A DNA stretch of 64,000 bases from Drosophila persimilis (lineage: Eukaryota; Arthropoda; Insecta; Diptera; Drosophilidae): the NCBI RefSeq assembly GCF_003286085.1, contig NW_020825321.1, positions 3,286,001-3,350,000 of the forward strand, written 5' to 3'. The notes under the pieces were generated by a model. The model was not told the DNA's origin, made no database searches, and worked only from the letters and a program-made list of their open reading frames with translations. Position numbers and translations under genes: made by a program. Shown piece after piece: positions 33,778 to 45,283 of the stretch; positions within the stretch are counted from its first letter, which is position 1; every line of letters starts with the position of its first letter.

Positions 33778-34052
33778 CCAGTAAACGTTTTTTCGGTAGT
33801 ACCACAGGGCAGCCATCTAAGGTCCTTACTCTTCTCACTCTTTATTAATGACTTACTTAACATACTCGCGAGTACTTATGTATGCGGCTGATGTTAAAAT
33901 CTGTGTCCAGTATAAAGAAATTTCATTTCATTCTCGCTCAATGATGCCTCGAAATGCAAAGTTATGACATTTCATCGTTCTAGCCCCTTTTTGGCTGCCT
34001 ATACCCTATTTGGTGGTTCTCTTGAGAGAATTACCCTGGTGGATGATCTGGG
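33776..34052 (+). pseudogene. Non-LTR element RT, right copy part 3
   Basis: Continues from 28252 with the target duplication, the VPQGSHL-type block, SLFINDL and the catalytic motif, which reads YAADV (about 33878) in place of YADDV, so a catalytic aspartate is lost. About 55 bases are missing after TTCTCGCT relative to 2391-2450. It ends inside the VDDLG block. Confidence 0.75.
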
Positions 34053-34065
34053 AGATTAATCTTAT

Positions 34066-34160
34066 CTGATGTGGCATGAAGTATTCGACCTTTTCTTGTC
34101 TGGCGGGCTCTATTGCCTCTAAATGCCCTAGCTGGCGATATTCTTCAATAAATTGAACTA
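34066..34160 (-). mobile_element. Short BEL/Pao RT scrap
   Basis: About 90 bases match 15427-15515 (GATGTGGCAT, AGTATTCGACCTTTTCTTGTC, ATTGCCTCTAAATGCCCTA), i.e. the start of the RT of the copy B family on the minus strand. It is wedged between the non-LTR element and the mdg3-like element. Confidence 0.75.
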
Positions 34161-37066
34161 TTTAAGTAGGAGTCACTTTCACACTGATTACGCCAATCTG
34201 CCCATTTCCTTAATCGGCATTCCTCTATAATACACTCATACGGTATTTGACTTATTTGGCAATTTTCAATGTCATTTAACACATATCTGTCGTTCGGCAA
34301 TACCATTTTGATGATGTACGGACCCCTGTACTTCGGAACAAATTTTTTATTTGTACCTATTGTGGTGTCAATGTTTCGCATTACAACGAAATCGCCTTCC
34401 AAGAACTCAATATGATTTTTGTGATTCCTTTCAAAATACTTTTCACTCTTCTGCTGACAATGCTCGATTTTATCCAAAGATATTTTACGTACTTATTTTA
34501 ATTCGCTTTGAGTTCGCTCTTGTTTGTCATCTAAGTATTCTGTTAACGCGTCAATATTACAGCCCCTCTGTTGGACTCCGAATAACAACACTGAAGGCAA
34601 TTCTTTCGTGGTCGAATGGACTGAGTTATTAATTGCATATTCAGCCTTTATCAAAAGTTTGCTCCAATCTTCGTGATTTATTGGCTCAGTTATTTTGGCG
34701 AGCATAGCTTTCATAGTTCTGTTTACCCGATCTACCTGACCATTCGCTTGGGGTGAAGCAGTTGCCACTTTCACATGTTCTATATTATTTTCTAACAAAA
34801 ATTTACTGAATTCTAATGATGTAAAACACGTTCCTCTATCGCTAATAATTCTACGTGGGCGACTATAAAATTGAAAATACTTTGAAAAACATGTTTTGAC
34901 TTCTTTAGTGCTTGTCGTATTTACAGAAAACAATTTTACAAATTTCGTAAAGGCGTCAATGATAACTAATACATGCTTCTTCTTTGATATAACAGCGGGA
35001 AGTGGTCCAAAATGGTCTACGTGTAAGGTATCGAATGGGATTGGTCGCTTAGGAATATTGTGAAGTGTTCGATTATTCGCATGTGTGGGGACTGAAAACA
35101 TGATACAACTTAAACAATTTCCTATAAACGAATCGATTTTAGATCTCATATTCGGGAACCAATAATGTCTTAAGATTTCTTTCATATATTTCTCAGTTCC
35201 TAAGTGACATAAGTTTTCGTGAACTCTTCTGATTATTTGCGTTTCCATTTCAGCTGGGACATAAAACAACTCAACGTCGCTCTCACCTATTTTATAAATA
35301 ATTCCATCGCACAATGAAAATTTCTTAACAGGTCCATGCTCCAATTGTTCTTTTAATTTTCCTATATGGTTGTCCCTGTTTTGTGTTATCTGAAGCTGAA
35401 GATTAATGTCGTCACACTCAATCACGGAAACTATTCGGTCTTTGTTATCACTTTCCTGAATTGTCACTATTGGTTCATATTCAAAATCTTGATTAAGCGA
35501 TGAAGGATATCTACTTAAGGTGACAACATGGGGCATATATTTTCCACTAAGATGTTTTAAAGTATAATAATAATTTGCTAGCTCTATGGCCCATCTGGCG
35601 ATATTTGAATGAAGACGTCCCTTTCCTAAACATAAAACTACTGAGTTACAATCTGTTATAATTCGAAACGGGATCCCTTCTAAATAAATTCGAAATTTCC
35701 TCAATGAATAGATCACAGCCAACCTTTCCAGTTTGAAACTTTCGTATCTTGCCTCTAGTTTTGTCGCTCTCTGTGAAAAATATGCTGTTGGGTGAGACTT
35801 ATTGTCATCTTGTTTCTGCAACAAAATTCCACCAAAGCCTTCACTACTGGCATCACAATGCAATTCTGTTTCTCGATTTGGATTATACAGAGCTAATACT
35901 GGGGGCGTAATCAGTATTTCTCGAAGATATTCAAAAATTTGTGTGCATTTGTCTTGAAGCTCGAGTAAGCAGGAATGAAACGCATAAAATAAGAGAATAA
36001 TCCTAAAACCTTTTGCATTTCATGGCGATCTTTTGGCAATGGCAGATGCTTAATGGTTGCTGTGTGTTCTCAGTTTGGGCTTATTCCTTTACCAGAAAGG
36101 GTACATCCCAAGAACTCAATACTTTCATAACCATATTGACATTTACTAACCTTAATTTCTAGTCGATATTCTGCGAGAATCCTTAAAACTCTACCTACTG
36201 TTATAAGATGTTCGTTCAACGACTAGGAACCTATAGCGATATCGTCCATTCGCGAATTAATGGTTGTAAAATTAAATTAATAAATCTGATAAATACTGCT
36301 GGTGCATTTATAAGTCCAAAAGGCATTCTTGTGTATTCATATTGTCCGCTAAGTATGACAAATGCTGTATACTGCACAGAACTTTCTGCTACTTTTACTT
36401 GGTGATAACTGTGTTTCAAATCTAAAAGTGTAATTGTGTTCCCTTCTAATCTCTCTAAGCAGTCGTCCATTAGTGGCAATGGATATCCATCACGAATGCA
36501 AATCTTATTAAGCTGTTTGTAGTCTACACACATTCTTTTTCCCCTGATGTCTTTTTAACTAATACTATTGTAGAGCTGTAAGGCGATTTACTTTCTCTTA
36601 TGAATCCTTTTTTCAATAGTTCATCTATTTGGATATCTACTTATTTTTTTCCTGATATGAAAGTCTTCTCGGAACAGTGCGTACAGGTTCTTCTGATTTA
36701 AGTTTGAGATTCATTTCGTAGTTATGTTGAATTGCTGGAATGTTAGTTAAGTCTGAATAGTTAAGTTTTATCAATTTCATGAATTTACTACGTTCTTTAT
36801 CCGTTCGCTTTGGATCGATATTAAAGCTGTCCTCTTTTTGTGTTATTTCAATACTATATATATACGATATATCTATGTCGGTTCTTTCCAATGATTCACT
36901 TTCCATATGCTTTTGCTCGTAATCTTTCAATAAATAGTCAATGTTATTACAATTCAATTGGTCACTAATATTATTCACATAATTTTCATCCTTCAATAAT
37001 CCATTATTATTGATATCTGATAACATCATCTCACTATCTCTATTTTTCAATAGTACATTTTCAATT
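34161..37066 (-). pseudogene. Ty3/Gypsy pol, mdg3/blastopia-like, without LTRs
   Basis: From 37050: a pre-RT region (TVPRRLSYQEKNK), a gap, then RT 36533-36231 (MCVDYKQLNKICIRDGYPLP, YHQVKVAESS, MPFGLINAPAVF). A frameshift near 36250 puts the MDDIAIGS catalytic block in a second frame. RNase H and integrase follow in the open frame 35863-34493: HCDASSEGFGGILLQ, HENLCHLG with a CLSC zinc pair, DHFGPLP, SDRGTCFTS and NGQVDRVNR. The last should carry the catalytic glutamate and has aspartate (GAT). The integrase C-terminus (34477-34145) has KFVPKYRGPY. RNase H to integrase is well kept for an element with no gag and no LTR in view. Confidence 0.85.
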
Positions 37067-37080
37067 TAGTCACTGTCAAT

Positions 37081-38040
37081 GTTGTAAGGAAGTTCTCAGG
37101 CCGAGGTACAGATTCTCAGTCTGTCTAGGATCCGGTCCTTCCACACAGCAAAATTTGTGGGGTGAGGACCTAAGGGGAGAGCCGTTCGTGGCGAAAGCGC
37201 ACCCGTGGGGCGGATCGAGGCGTGGGTGAACCCGTGCTTGGGGAGCTGCAGAGACGTGCGTTGGGGGTCATGCGTGGCGGGAGAAGGGGTTTGGGTCAGG
37301 GGTCGGAAGGGTATGGGAGAGGGGTGCCCAGCTTAGCAGATGCCGCATGATCCACGACTCACATCTGCGTCGCCGGGTCCCCAGGGCGAGGGTGTAGGAG
37401 AGGGAACCCAGCTTTGCAGATGCCGGAAACCGGTGGGTTGAGGTGGGTGTCTTTATTGTGGGGGAATACGACAAAAATATCATAAACACCATGTGGATAT
37501 CGTTTTCATTTAACATTTTGGGAAACTTCTGCTCCTGAGCTTACACCCTGCCTACTGCACCGATCTATCCCCCCAGAGCTCACATACGTGAGGTGGCTCA
37601 CCCTTGTTTTCCCTTCTTTGGGTCCTGCGGCGGGTCCTCGTCACGGTGGTCACGGCTTATTTTTTCCACTTCTCGCGGTCGGGGCACTGTTTATTTCTTA
37701 CAACCGTTCTGGCTCAACCCTCGGCGATCACTCCCGAGCCTGGCCCGCGCTGGACCGTGCCAGGCCTCTGCTTTTCTTTTTCGCAGCTTCTCTCGGCTGC
37801 GTGGGCGTAAGACCGATCGACGGCTTCTCTGCCGCTTTTCTCTCTTCCATGCTGGCTCTCTTTGCTGCGTAGTATGCGTCTCTTTTTCGTGTTGGTTCTC
37901 TTAATTATACTACTAAGTAAAAAGGCCTCACTATTTGGAGTTCTCTTAGCCTATTTCTTACTTTAATTTGGGGAAAATAAAGATTCAGTGTTGTCTTTGT
38001 CATAATGATAATCATAGTAGTACTAAAAATGAAGTAATAA
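37081..38040. other. Unassigned stretch, partly GC-rich
   Basis: No supported gene. 37080-37450 is GC-rich with two similar blocks (CCCAGCTTAGCAGATGCCG near 37328 and CCCAGCTTTGCAGATGCCG near 37408), an imperfect duplication with a period of about 80 bp. 37580-37870 is pyrimidine-rich with overlapping frames in all three plus phases, which indicates composition and not coding. 37880-38040 is AT-rich. Confidence 0.4.
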
Positions 38041-38415
38041 TGAGATAATAAGCCCCCGGGGCTGTCCCTTCAGGGGATGGTGTTGTGGTCAGGTTTTTCT
38101 TTTGTGGAGGCTTATGCCTTCACAATGTTCACTAATACTCTATTTTCTAATATTGCTTTGCGTCACTCGCTTTACATTTTCAATGGCCCTAGAAGAACAT
38201 TATACGAAATATAGTTGTTTGGTACAACCACTAACCAGTTGTGCCAGTTCATACAACGAAAGCGTCACACACTGGCTAGCGCGTTCAGTACCCCAGAGTA
38301 CTGACGCGTCATCAGTAGAGAGAGCAGAGAGAACATCTTTGCATTTGTTAGTACATACGCAATATGTTTCGACAAAAATATGTGATTGTATGCTTTTTTC
38401 AGATTTTTTTAACTC
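38041..38415. other. Unassigned flank of the long-inverted-repeat element
   Basis: A frame at 38102-38467 starts with a hydrophobic stretch (LILYFLILLCVTRF) but runs into the inverted repeat, and I recognise nothing in it. The stretch has CACACACTGG and GTACTGACGCG motifs of no known meaning. Confidence 0.3.
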
Positions 38416-38810
38416 TCTCAGGTCTGGTTCTTATGCATTCTCACGTACTTTGCGTGTGTGTGTTTAGTATTGCTGGCCGCTAGAACTGAAATTTGAGTTT
38501 GGTTCTTGTTTTGGGTCTTCAGTCCATCAAGGACTGACCTACCGCCACAAAATAAATGAAGAATGGGCAGGGGGTGGGGGTGTGGTACACTGGGGCGCGG
38601 GAAATAAAATAAAAGCTGTTATTTGTTTGATTTATACCACAAAATATAAAATATTACAATAATATAATTACACATTTATTTCCTTATTTTAAACAGGTTG
38701 ATTATAAATTAGAAAAATTATGCAAACGCCGTCGGTTCTCGACTTTTTTGTTTATTATAACTAAAACAATGATGTATCCAAATACACAATATAAGAACAA
38801 ATATATATAT
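38416..38810. repeat. Left long inverted repeat, outer part
   Basis: Starts at CTCTCAGGTCTGGTTC and is the reverse complement of 47802-47383, apart from a stretch of about 37 bases present only on the right (47750-47786) and a few indels. Landmarks are GCCGCTAGAACTGAAATTTG, CTACCGCCACAAAATAAAT and GCCGTCGGTTCTCGAC. It is interrupted at 38810 by errantivirus copy 1; the repeat resumes at 45880. Confidence 0.85.
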
Positions 38811-39407
38811 AGTGACATATCCATAATTCCCCACATCCCATACACATTATGTTTATGTACAATTCATCCACCCCATCCACACAAGTAACAGGAGTGGGAC
38901 TCAAGAATCAATAACTGTTTCTTCCCATACTCCAAGCTAGGGCCCTCCATAATATAAACAATGGACCACATTGTTTCATCAACATTAGAATCACGCCACT
39001 CTCGAGAAATCGATTCTTTAGAATCACGCCACTCATGAGGACCAATCAAAGCTAGACATAAAACCAAGGAGTATCACATTCCTAGCTCCGTCATGTAATG
39101 CAACACCGATCGCCAGCAGTGGATGCCTTTCATCAAAGCCGACGCATCCCCAAATATCGATCCAGGCACGTACGCCACCGACACGAAGATGCAGCCGAGG
39201 AAAGCAACGCCCGAAGCCAGAGTCGGGAGTTCCAAGAGAAGGGCTCATGGAAACTAGCCAGCAGCAGAGAGATCAGTTCCGTTTGAGACAAGCAGACCGA
39301 AAGTCAAGTCGGGGAATTCATTTAAATCTTGTGACATAAAGATATTTAAGTTGTAAAATAAAAGTCTTTGTTAAAAAACTTAAAAATCGAGTTGCGGATA
39401 TTTAACT
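38811..39407 (+). repeat. Errantivirus copy 1, 5' LTR
   Basis: 597 bp, starting AGTGACATATCC and ending GATATTTAACT. The four bases before it (ATAT, 38807-38810) recur after the 3' LTR (45880-45883) as target duplication. It differs from its partner at about four sites, including a small scramble near 38892 (GAGTGGGAC against GACCCCAC). Two AGAATCACGCCACTC repeats lie 33 bp apart. AATAAAAGTC near the end is the probable polyadenylation signal. Confidence 0.95.
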
Positions 39408-39424
39408 GGCGCAGTCGGTAGGAT
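39408..39424 (+). promoter_or_regulatory. Primer-binding site, copy 1
   Basis: GGCGCAGTCGGTAGGAT follows the LTR end directly. A (T)GGCGCAGTCGGTAG-type site complementary to the 3' end of a serine tRNA is what 17.6/297-group elements use, so reverse transcription is presumably primed there. Confidence 0.75.
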
Positions 39425-39714
39425 TTCGTTTAAAATTAACACCTATATTTCGGTAATGGTCAGCTTGTGTAATTTATAATTACTGTGATCACGTAATCCC
39501 GGAATTGTTAATAAAATTGTGAAATCCGCCAAAGAACCTATGTGCTGCAAGCACATACGATTTGCAAAACTAATTTAAGTGAACTGAAGTAAGCGGAGAT
39601 AGTGAATCACCAAGGACAGTGAAACACTTAATACAACATCAAAAAAAAACTTACAAGTGAACCAAAATAAAGTAAAAAACTACAACAAAACAAAACCAAA
39701 TCAACACCAACAAC

Positions 39715-40671
39715 ATGGCGTTACCACCACTATCATTGAGCGAAATCCACTTGAACCAGGCACTGCTGTCGATCCGACAAATACCTGCCTATGACTGTTC
39801 ATCTGGACAGCTAAGCTCATTTATCAAACGAATCGAATATGTATGCGGATTATATCCAACTGAAGATCTTCGCAAACAAAGGATCCTATTTGGGGCGACC
39901 GAGATCCAACTGTCAGGAGAGGCACAACGCATATCGCAAATGATACAACCCAACACGTGGCTCGAACTGAAGACGGCGCTGATCAACGAGTTCAAAAATC
40001 ACACACCATATGAAGAACTCTTACGACAACTATACACCACCAGATTCAACGGCAGTCTTCGTAAGTTTATAGAAGAATTAGAGATAAAAGCATTATTAAT
40101 AAACAATAAGCTAAACTTAGAAAACATACCAGAAAATAATGTCATTTATAAAAACGCTTTGAACAACACAATTAAAGATGTCATTACTCGAAAACTTCCT
40201 GACAGAATGTTCATGACCTTAGCAAGAAAAGATATTACCACATTGTCTAATCTTAAGAAGGCAGCACAAGAAGAAGGATTGTACGAAGCTAGTACAACAG
40301 ATTCAGGTACAAATAAAGATCAATCGAAATCGTCTCAATCAAATCGAAAGAATGTTGGAAACTATTATCCAAATTATAATACTACTAACTATCACAATCA
40401 AACTCAGAGTTCATCTGGAACAGGTCAGACTAATCGAACAAATCAAAATCAAAATTCCCAAAATCCTGGATTATACAATGAGTTCAAAAATTCCTTGAAT
40501 CAAGGTAGGGCTCAGAATCCATTCAATCAGCAAATATCTCAAAACCAAGCTAGTGGGAGTGGACCCAACCAACCTACTAAAAGAGGGAGGGAGAGCCAGA
40601 GTGGCCAAACGAAGATGGACGTAAATTTTCATCAAGCCGCCTCGGAAGAAACCGAGGAGGACCCTATATAA
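39715..40671 (+). CDS. gag: Errantivirus gag, copy 1 (intact)
   Basis: 318 codons from ATG 39715. The N-terminal half is a capsid-like alpha-helical domain (SSFIKRIEYVCGLY, WLELKTALINEF); the C-terminal third is Asn/Gln/Ser-rich (NQTQSSSGTGQTNRTNQNQ) and has no CCHC zinc knuckle, which is common in errantivirus Gag. It would form the particle. It is nearly identical to the copy 2 protein, differing at about three residues. Pol lies in the -1 frame after a short overlap. Confidence 0.9.
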   Translation: MALPPLSLSEIHLNQALLSIRQIPAYDCSSGQLSSFIKRIEYVCGLYPTEDLRKQRILFGATEIQLSGEAQRISQMIQPNTWLELKTALINEFKNHTPYEELLRQLYTTRFNGSLRKFIEELEIKALLINNKLNLENIPENNVIYKNALNNTIKDVITRKLPDRMFMTLARKDITTLSNLKKAAQEEGLYEASTTDSGTNKDQSKSSQSNRKNVGNYYPNYNTTNYHNQTQSSSGTGQTNRTNQNQNSQNPGLYNEFKNSLNQGRAQNPFNQQISQNQASGSGPNQPTKRGRESQSGQTKMDVNFHQAASEETEEDPI

Positions 40672-43600
40672 ACATTACCATTAATAAAAGAATATTAAGG
40701 TGTATCGCTGACTCGGGATCATCGATCAACATCATGAAAGAAAATTACACAGATTCCGAGATAAAAGACGATAACCTTACGGTCCATACCATCAATGGAC
40801 ATGTCCGTTTAACTAAGAGTATAATGAGGAATGCGAACAAAACATGTCCGTCCGAACAAAAGTTCTACATACATAACTTTTCCGAAAATTATGATATTTT
40901 ATTAGGAAGAGAATACTTGATGGCAAGTAAAGCCGTCATCGATTACAGAAATGACACTGTAACACTAGGAGCTAGGTCGTACCCAATCATTCAGAGTGGA
41001 GAAGCTATTGAAGCCGGCAAGACCGCACAGAAGTGCACTGATCCCTCTACAAAAGAAGAGAAGATCGCACCTAAGTGCCTTGACCCGTCTCCAGAGGGAG
41101 ATCAATACTTCGCTTCCGCTCTAGACAGTGAATTAAGAGAATGTAATCAATAAAGATTGGAACACTTAAACGACGAAGAGAGGGAAGAGTTAAAGATAAG
41201 ACCTTCTTTTATGAGTTTAAGGATGTGCAGTACAGAGAAGGTGACAATTTGACTTTCACAAGTACAATCAAGCACGAGATCAAAACTCAACATGAAGACC
41301 CGGTCTACAGACGACCATACAAATATGCCCAGATACATGATCAGGAGGTAAACCAGCAAATCAAAGATATGATCAGGCAGGGAATAATTCGAAAGTCGAA
41401 TTCTCCTTACTGCTCGCCCATATCTATGATTCCGAAGAAGATAGATGCTTCAGGAAAGCAAAAATATCGCATGGTAGTAGACTATAGAAGTCTAAATGAA
41501 ATAACAGTTAAGGACAAATTCCCAACTCCACGAATGGATGAAATCCTAGACAAACTAGGTAAATGTCAGTATTTTACGACAATCGATTTAGCAAAAGGTT
41601 TCCATCAAATACCCATGGAACCTAGCTCAATCCCCAAAACTGCGTTCTCCACTAAGCATGGACATTACGAGTTCACTCGTATGCCCTTTGGGCTAACCAC
41701 TGCCCCAGCTACCTTCCAAAGATGTATGAACAATCTGCTAGAAGAGTTAATCTTCAAAGATTGCTTTGTATACTTAGATGACATCATTATATTTTCCACT
41801 TCATTGGAAGAACACTTGTTGTCACTAAGGAGAGTATTTGGAAAGTTGAGAGACGCCAGCTTGAAGCTACAAATGGATAAATGTGAATTCATGAAAAAGG
41901 AAACTGAATTCCTAGGTCATGTAGTCACTACTGAAGGAATAGTACCAAATCCAGGCAAAATCTCTGCCATTGTCAAATTTCCAATACCAGAAACGACTAA
42001 ACAAATAAAGTCATTCTTAGGTCTGTGCGGGTTCTACAGGAAATTCATTCCTAATTTTGCAAACATAGCAAAACCCATGACACTCAAACTAAAGAAAGGA
42101 GCTGTCATAGACCCCAAGGAAGAAAAGTACGTCAAGGCATTTGAGAGACTAAAAGTACTCATCGCCTCAGACCCTATCCTTGCGTTCCCAGACTTTGACA
42201 AAATGTTCACGGTAACAACCGACGCTAGTAACATAGCATTGGGAGCGGTTTTGTCACAAGAACACAAACCGATCTGCTACGCTAGCAGAACCCTAAATGA
42301 ACATGAAATAAACTATTCAGCCATCGAAAAGGAATTATTAGCGATCGTATGGGCAACCAAGTATTTCCGTTCATACCTGTTCGGTAGAACATTCGAGATA
42401 CAAAGCGATCATAAACCCTTGATTTGGTTAAACAACCTCAAGGAGCCAAATATGAAATTACAAAGGTGGAAAATAAAACTGAATGAGTTTGATTTTAAAA
42501 TGAAATATCTACCAGGCAAAGAAAATCATGTAGCTGATGCCTTATCAAGGGTAAAGATTAATGAAAATCTCCTGGGAGAAGCTTCCAATAGCGTTGGTGC
42601 AACTGTACATAGCGCACAGGAAGACAATCTAAATCACATTGCTATCACGGAAAGACCAATTAACTATTACAATCGGCAAATTGACCTAATAAAAGGCAAT
42701 GAAGATAAGGTAGAAACAATTCGTTATTTTCACAAGCTAATCATCAAGATCACGTATAAGGAAATGACTAACACCTTAGCGAAGGATATAATAAAGGAAT
42801 ATCTATGCACCAAAAAGAGCGCATTATATTTCCATAACGAAACAGATTTTCCTCCATTCCAAAAAGCCTATTTAGAAATCATTAATTCTAACAATATAAC
42901 CAAAGCTATTAAATCAAGCACGAAACTCCTAGATATTCAGAATTACGCTGAATTTAAAGAAACCATATTAAAGAATCATAAAGGCTTACTCCATCCAGGG
43001 ATAGAGAAAACCGTCAATTGGTTTAGGGGAAAATACTATTACCCGGATTATCAAAAACTAATCCAAAACATCATAAACGAATGTCCTACTTGTAATATTG
43101 CCAAAAAAGAGCATAGAAATACGAAGTTGGCATTCGAAACTACACCGGAAATACTGAACATCAGAGAGAAATACGTCATGGATTTCTATATGGTTGGTAA
43201 CCAACAGTTCCTATCATGTATTGACGTATACTCGAAGTTTGCCACTCTTGTAGAAGTAAAAAGTCGTGACTGGTTAGAAGCAAAAAGAGCCATCATGAAA
43301 GTTTTTAACGAGATGGGCAAACCAATTGAAATCAAAGCCGATAAAGATTCATCTTTTATGTGCACAGCATTGCAAGCATGGCTGAATGCGGAAAACGTCA
43401 AAATAGAGATCACTTCCAGCAAAAATGGAATATCTGACGTAGAAAGATTTCATAAAACAGTAAATGAAAAATTAAGAATAATATCTAGCGAGGATAACAC
43501 AGAAGATAGATTCACGAAGTTTGAATTAATTCTTTATACTTATAATCATAAAACCAAACATAATACCACAAATAGGACACCAGCTGATATATTCATTTAT

Positions 43601-43903
43601 GCAGGCTCACCTGATTATGACACCCAACTAAATAAAGTGAATAAAATCACTCAATTAAATAAAAACCGCATAGAGTATGAAGTAGATACCCGCTATAAAC
43701 TATCACCTCTAGTTAAGTCTAAGGTAACAAATCCTTTCAAAAGGACGGGCGAAATTAAACATTATGAAGAAAAGAATAGGGGTAGGAAAATAACTCATTA
43801 TAAATCAAAATTCAAGAAAAAGAAGAAATCTAATACAAGCAAATATAATAATTCCAGAGAAACCGAGGAAGTTAATGGAATCGGCGAACTTCAACACAAT
43901 TAA
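40672..43903 (+). pseudogene. pol: Errantivirus pol, copy 1, broken
   Basis: The protease motif DSGSS lies just before the ATG at 40734, so the real frame starts upstream by frameshift from gag. The first segment ends at a TAA at 41151-41153, where copy 2 has a leucine codon, and 55 bases later a small rearrangement with a net 5-base gain (about 41195) shifts the frame. The second segment, 41225-43903, keeps RT (YLDD), RNase H (TTDASNIALGAV) and integrase (zinc HH-CC, DDE core). Compared with copy 2 it also lacks 15 bases near 43758. The protein cannot be made from this copy. Confidence 0.9.
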
Positions 43904-45256
43904 AATCCTCATTTTCCTCATAATTACCATCGTAATGGCACAGGGCCAAAACATAGAAATAAATTCTATAAAATCCCAAAACGGATATATGATATTCAAA
44001 ACTGGATCGATTAACATACCTATCAATTACGAAATCCATTATCTAACTGTTAATGTAACTAAAACCGAAGAACTATACCAAAATTTGTTAAGGCAAGCCA
44101 CTAAATTCCAGGACATAATCCAAATAAAATATCTAGTAGACAAATTGCAAAGAGAAATGAACGGGCTAAAAATAACCAAAAGAAATAAAAGAGGCCTAAT
44201 CAATATAGTAGGAACAGCCTACAAATATCTCTTTGGAACACTAGATCAGGAAGATAAAGTCGATTTGGAACAAAAAATCGAAAATTTAGCCAGCCATAGC
44301 ATTCAAATGAATGAACTAAATTTGTAAACAAACTAAATGAAGAAAAAGACAGGAATCAACAAATAGAAATTTTGATATTCAATCTACAACATTTCACAGA
44401 ATATATCGAAGATATAGAACTAGGTATGCAATTAACTAGGCTCGGTATATTTAATCCAAAATTATTAAAACAAGACTACCTGGAACAAATAAATTCTGAG
44501 AAAATACTAAATATAAAAACCTCCACATGGCTAAAATCCGATACCAACGAAATTATAATAATTTCCAACATTCCCAAAGACATTACAAAAGTACCAATCT
44601 ATAAAATCGTTCCGTATCCAGACGAATTAAATAACATGTTAACAGATATGACATACGACAAGTACTACATAAAAAATGAAGAAGTATTTGTTAAAGAAAC
44701 TAGATTGAAAACCAATGACAATTGTATAAAAGGAATTTTAATGCAAACTCCCACTAAATGTCCATATTCCAAAACTTTTCAAAACTTTCAAATAAACTTT
44801 ATTGAACCCAATATGCTAATCACATGGAATCTTCCAAAAATAACGCTAAACCAGAATTGTGTAAACCAAGAAATCATAGCGGAAGGAAATACCATTATAA
44901 AAATCTACAACTGTTCAATCCAATTAAATGAATTTACAATATCAAACACAATGTTAGATTTTGCCCAGAATGTTTATGTCAACAACAACATAACTAAAAT
45001 AAAACCACTGTCGTATATCCAAACTAATGAAATAATTATGCAATACACCACATATAGTAACCTATTACAAATAAGTCTACTAATTTCATTTTTCATAATT
45101 ATATTAGTACTACTAAGTTATGTAGCTGTTAAATTTACGAAAACTTCTAAAAGAGTCACGGTTAAATGTATAAACCCTATAATAGAAGCAGAAGAGGAAC
45201 CAACCTCAGCCACCGCACTTGACACCCCGTCACTATACCCGAGGGTAATCGCCTAG
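43875..45256 (+). pseudogene. env: Errantivirus env, copy 1, broken by a 34-bp deletion
   Basis: The frame opens at 43875 with a signal peptide, reaches a furin-like site RNKR before GLINIVG, and ends at a stop (44325-44327) made by a 34-bp deletion relative to copy 2. The remainder is open as 44372-45256, with a membrane segment near its end. It overlaps the end of pol by 29 bases. No full envelope protein can come from this copy. Confidence 0.9.
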
Positions 45257-45283
45257 GGACAGGCTAATAACAAACGTTGGGGG

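Noticed and set aside
37588-37904. Three overlapping plus-strand frames of 68-103 codons with hydrophobic stretches.
   Set aside because: All three phases are open over the same pyrimidine-rich DNA; no start context, domain or downstream continuation.
38102-38467. A 121-codon frame with a leading hydrophobic segment that could be a small secreted protein.
   Set aside because: It runs into the inverted repeat, whose other copy has no such frame, and nothing upstream supports expression.
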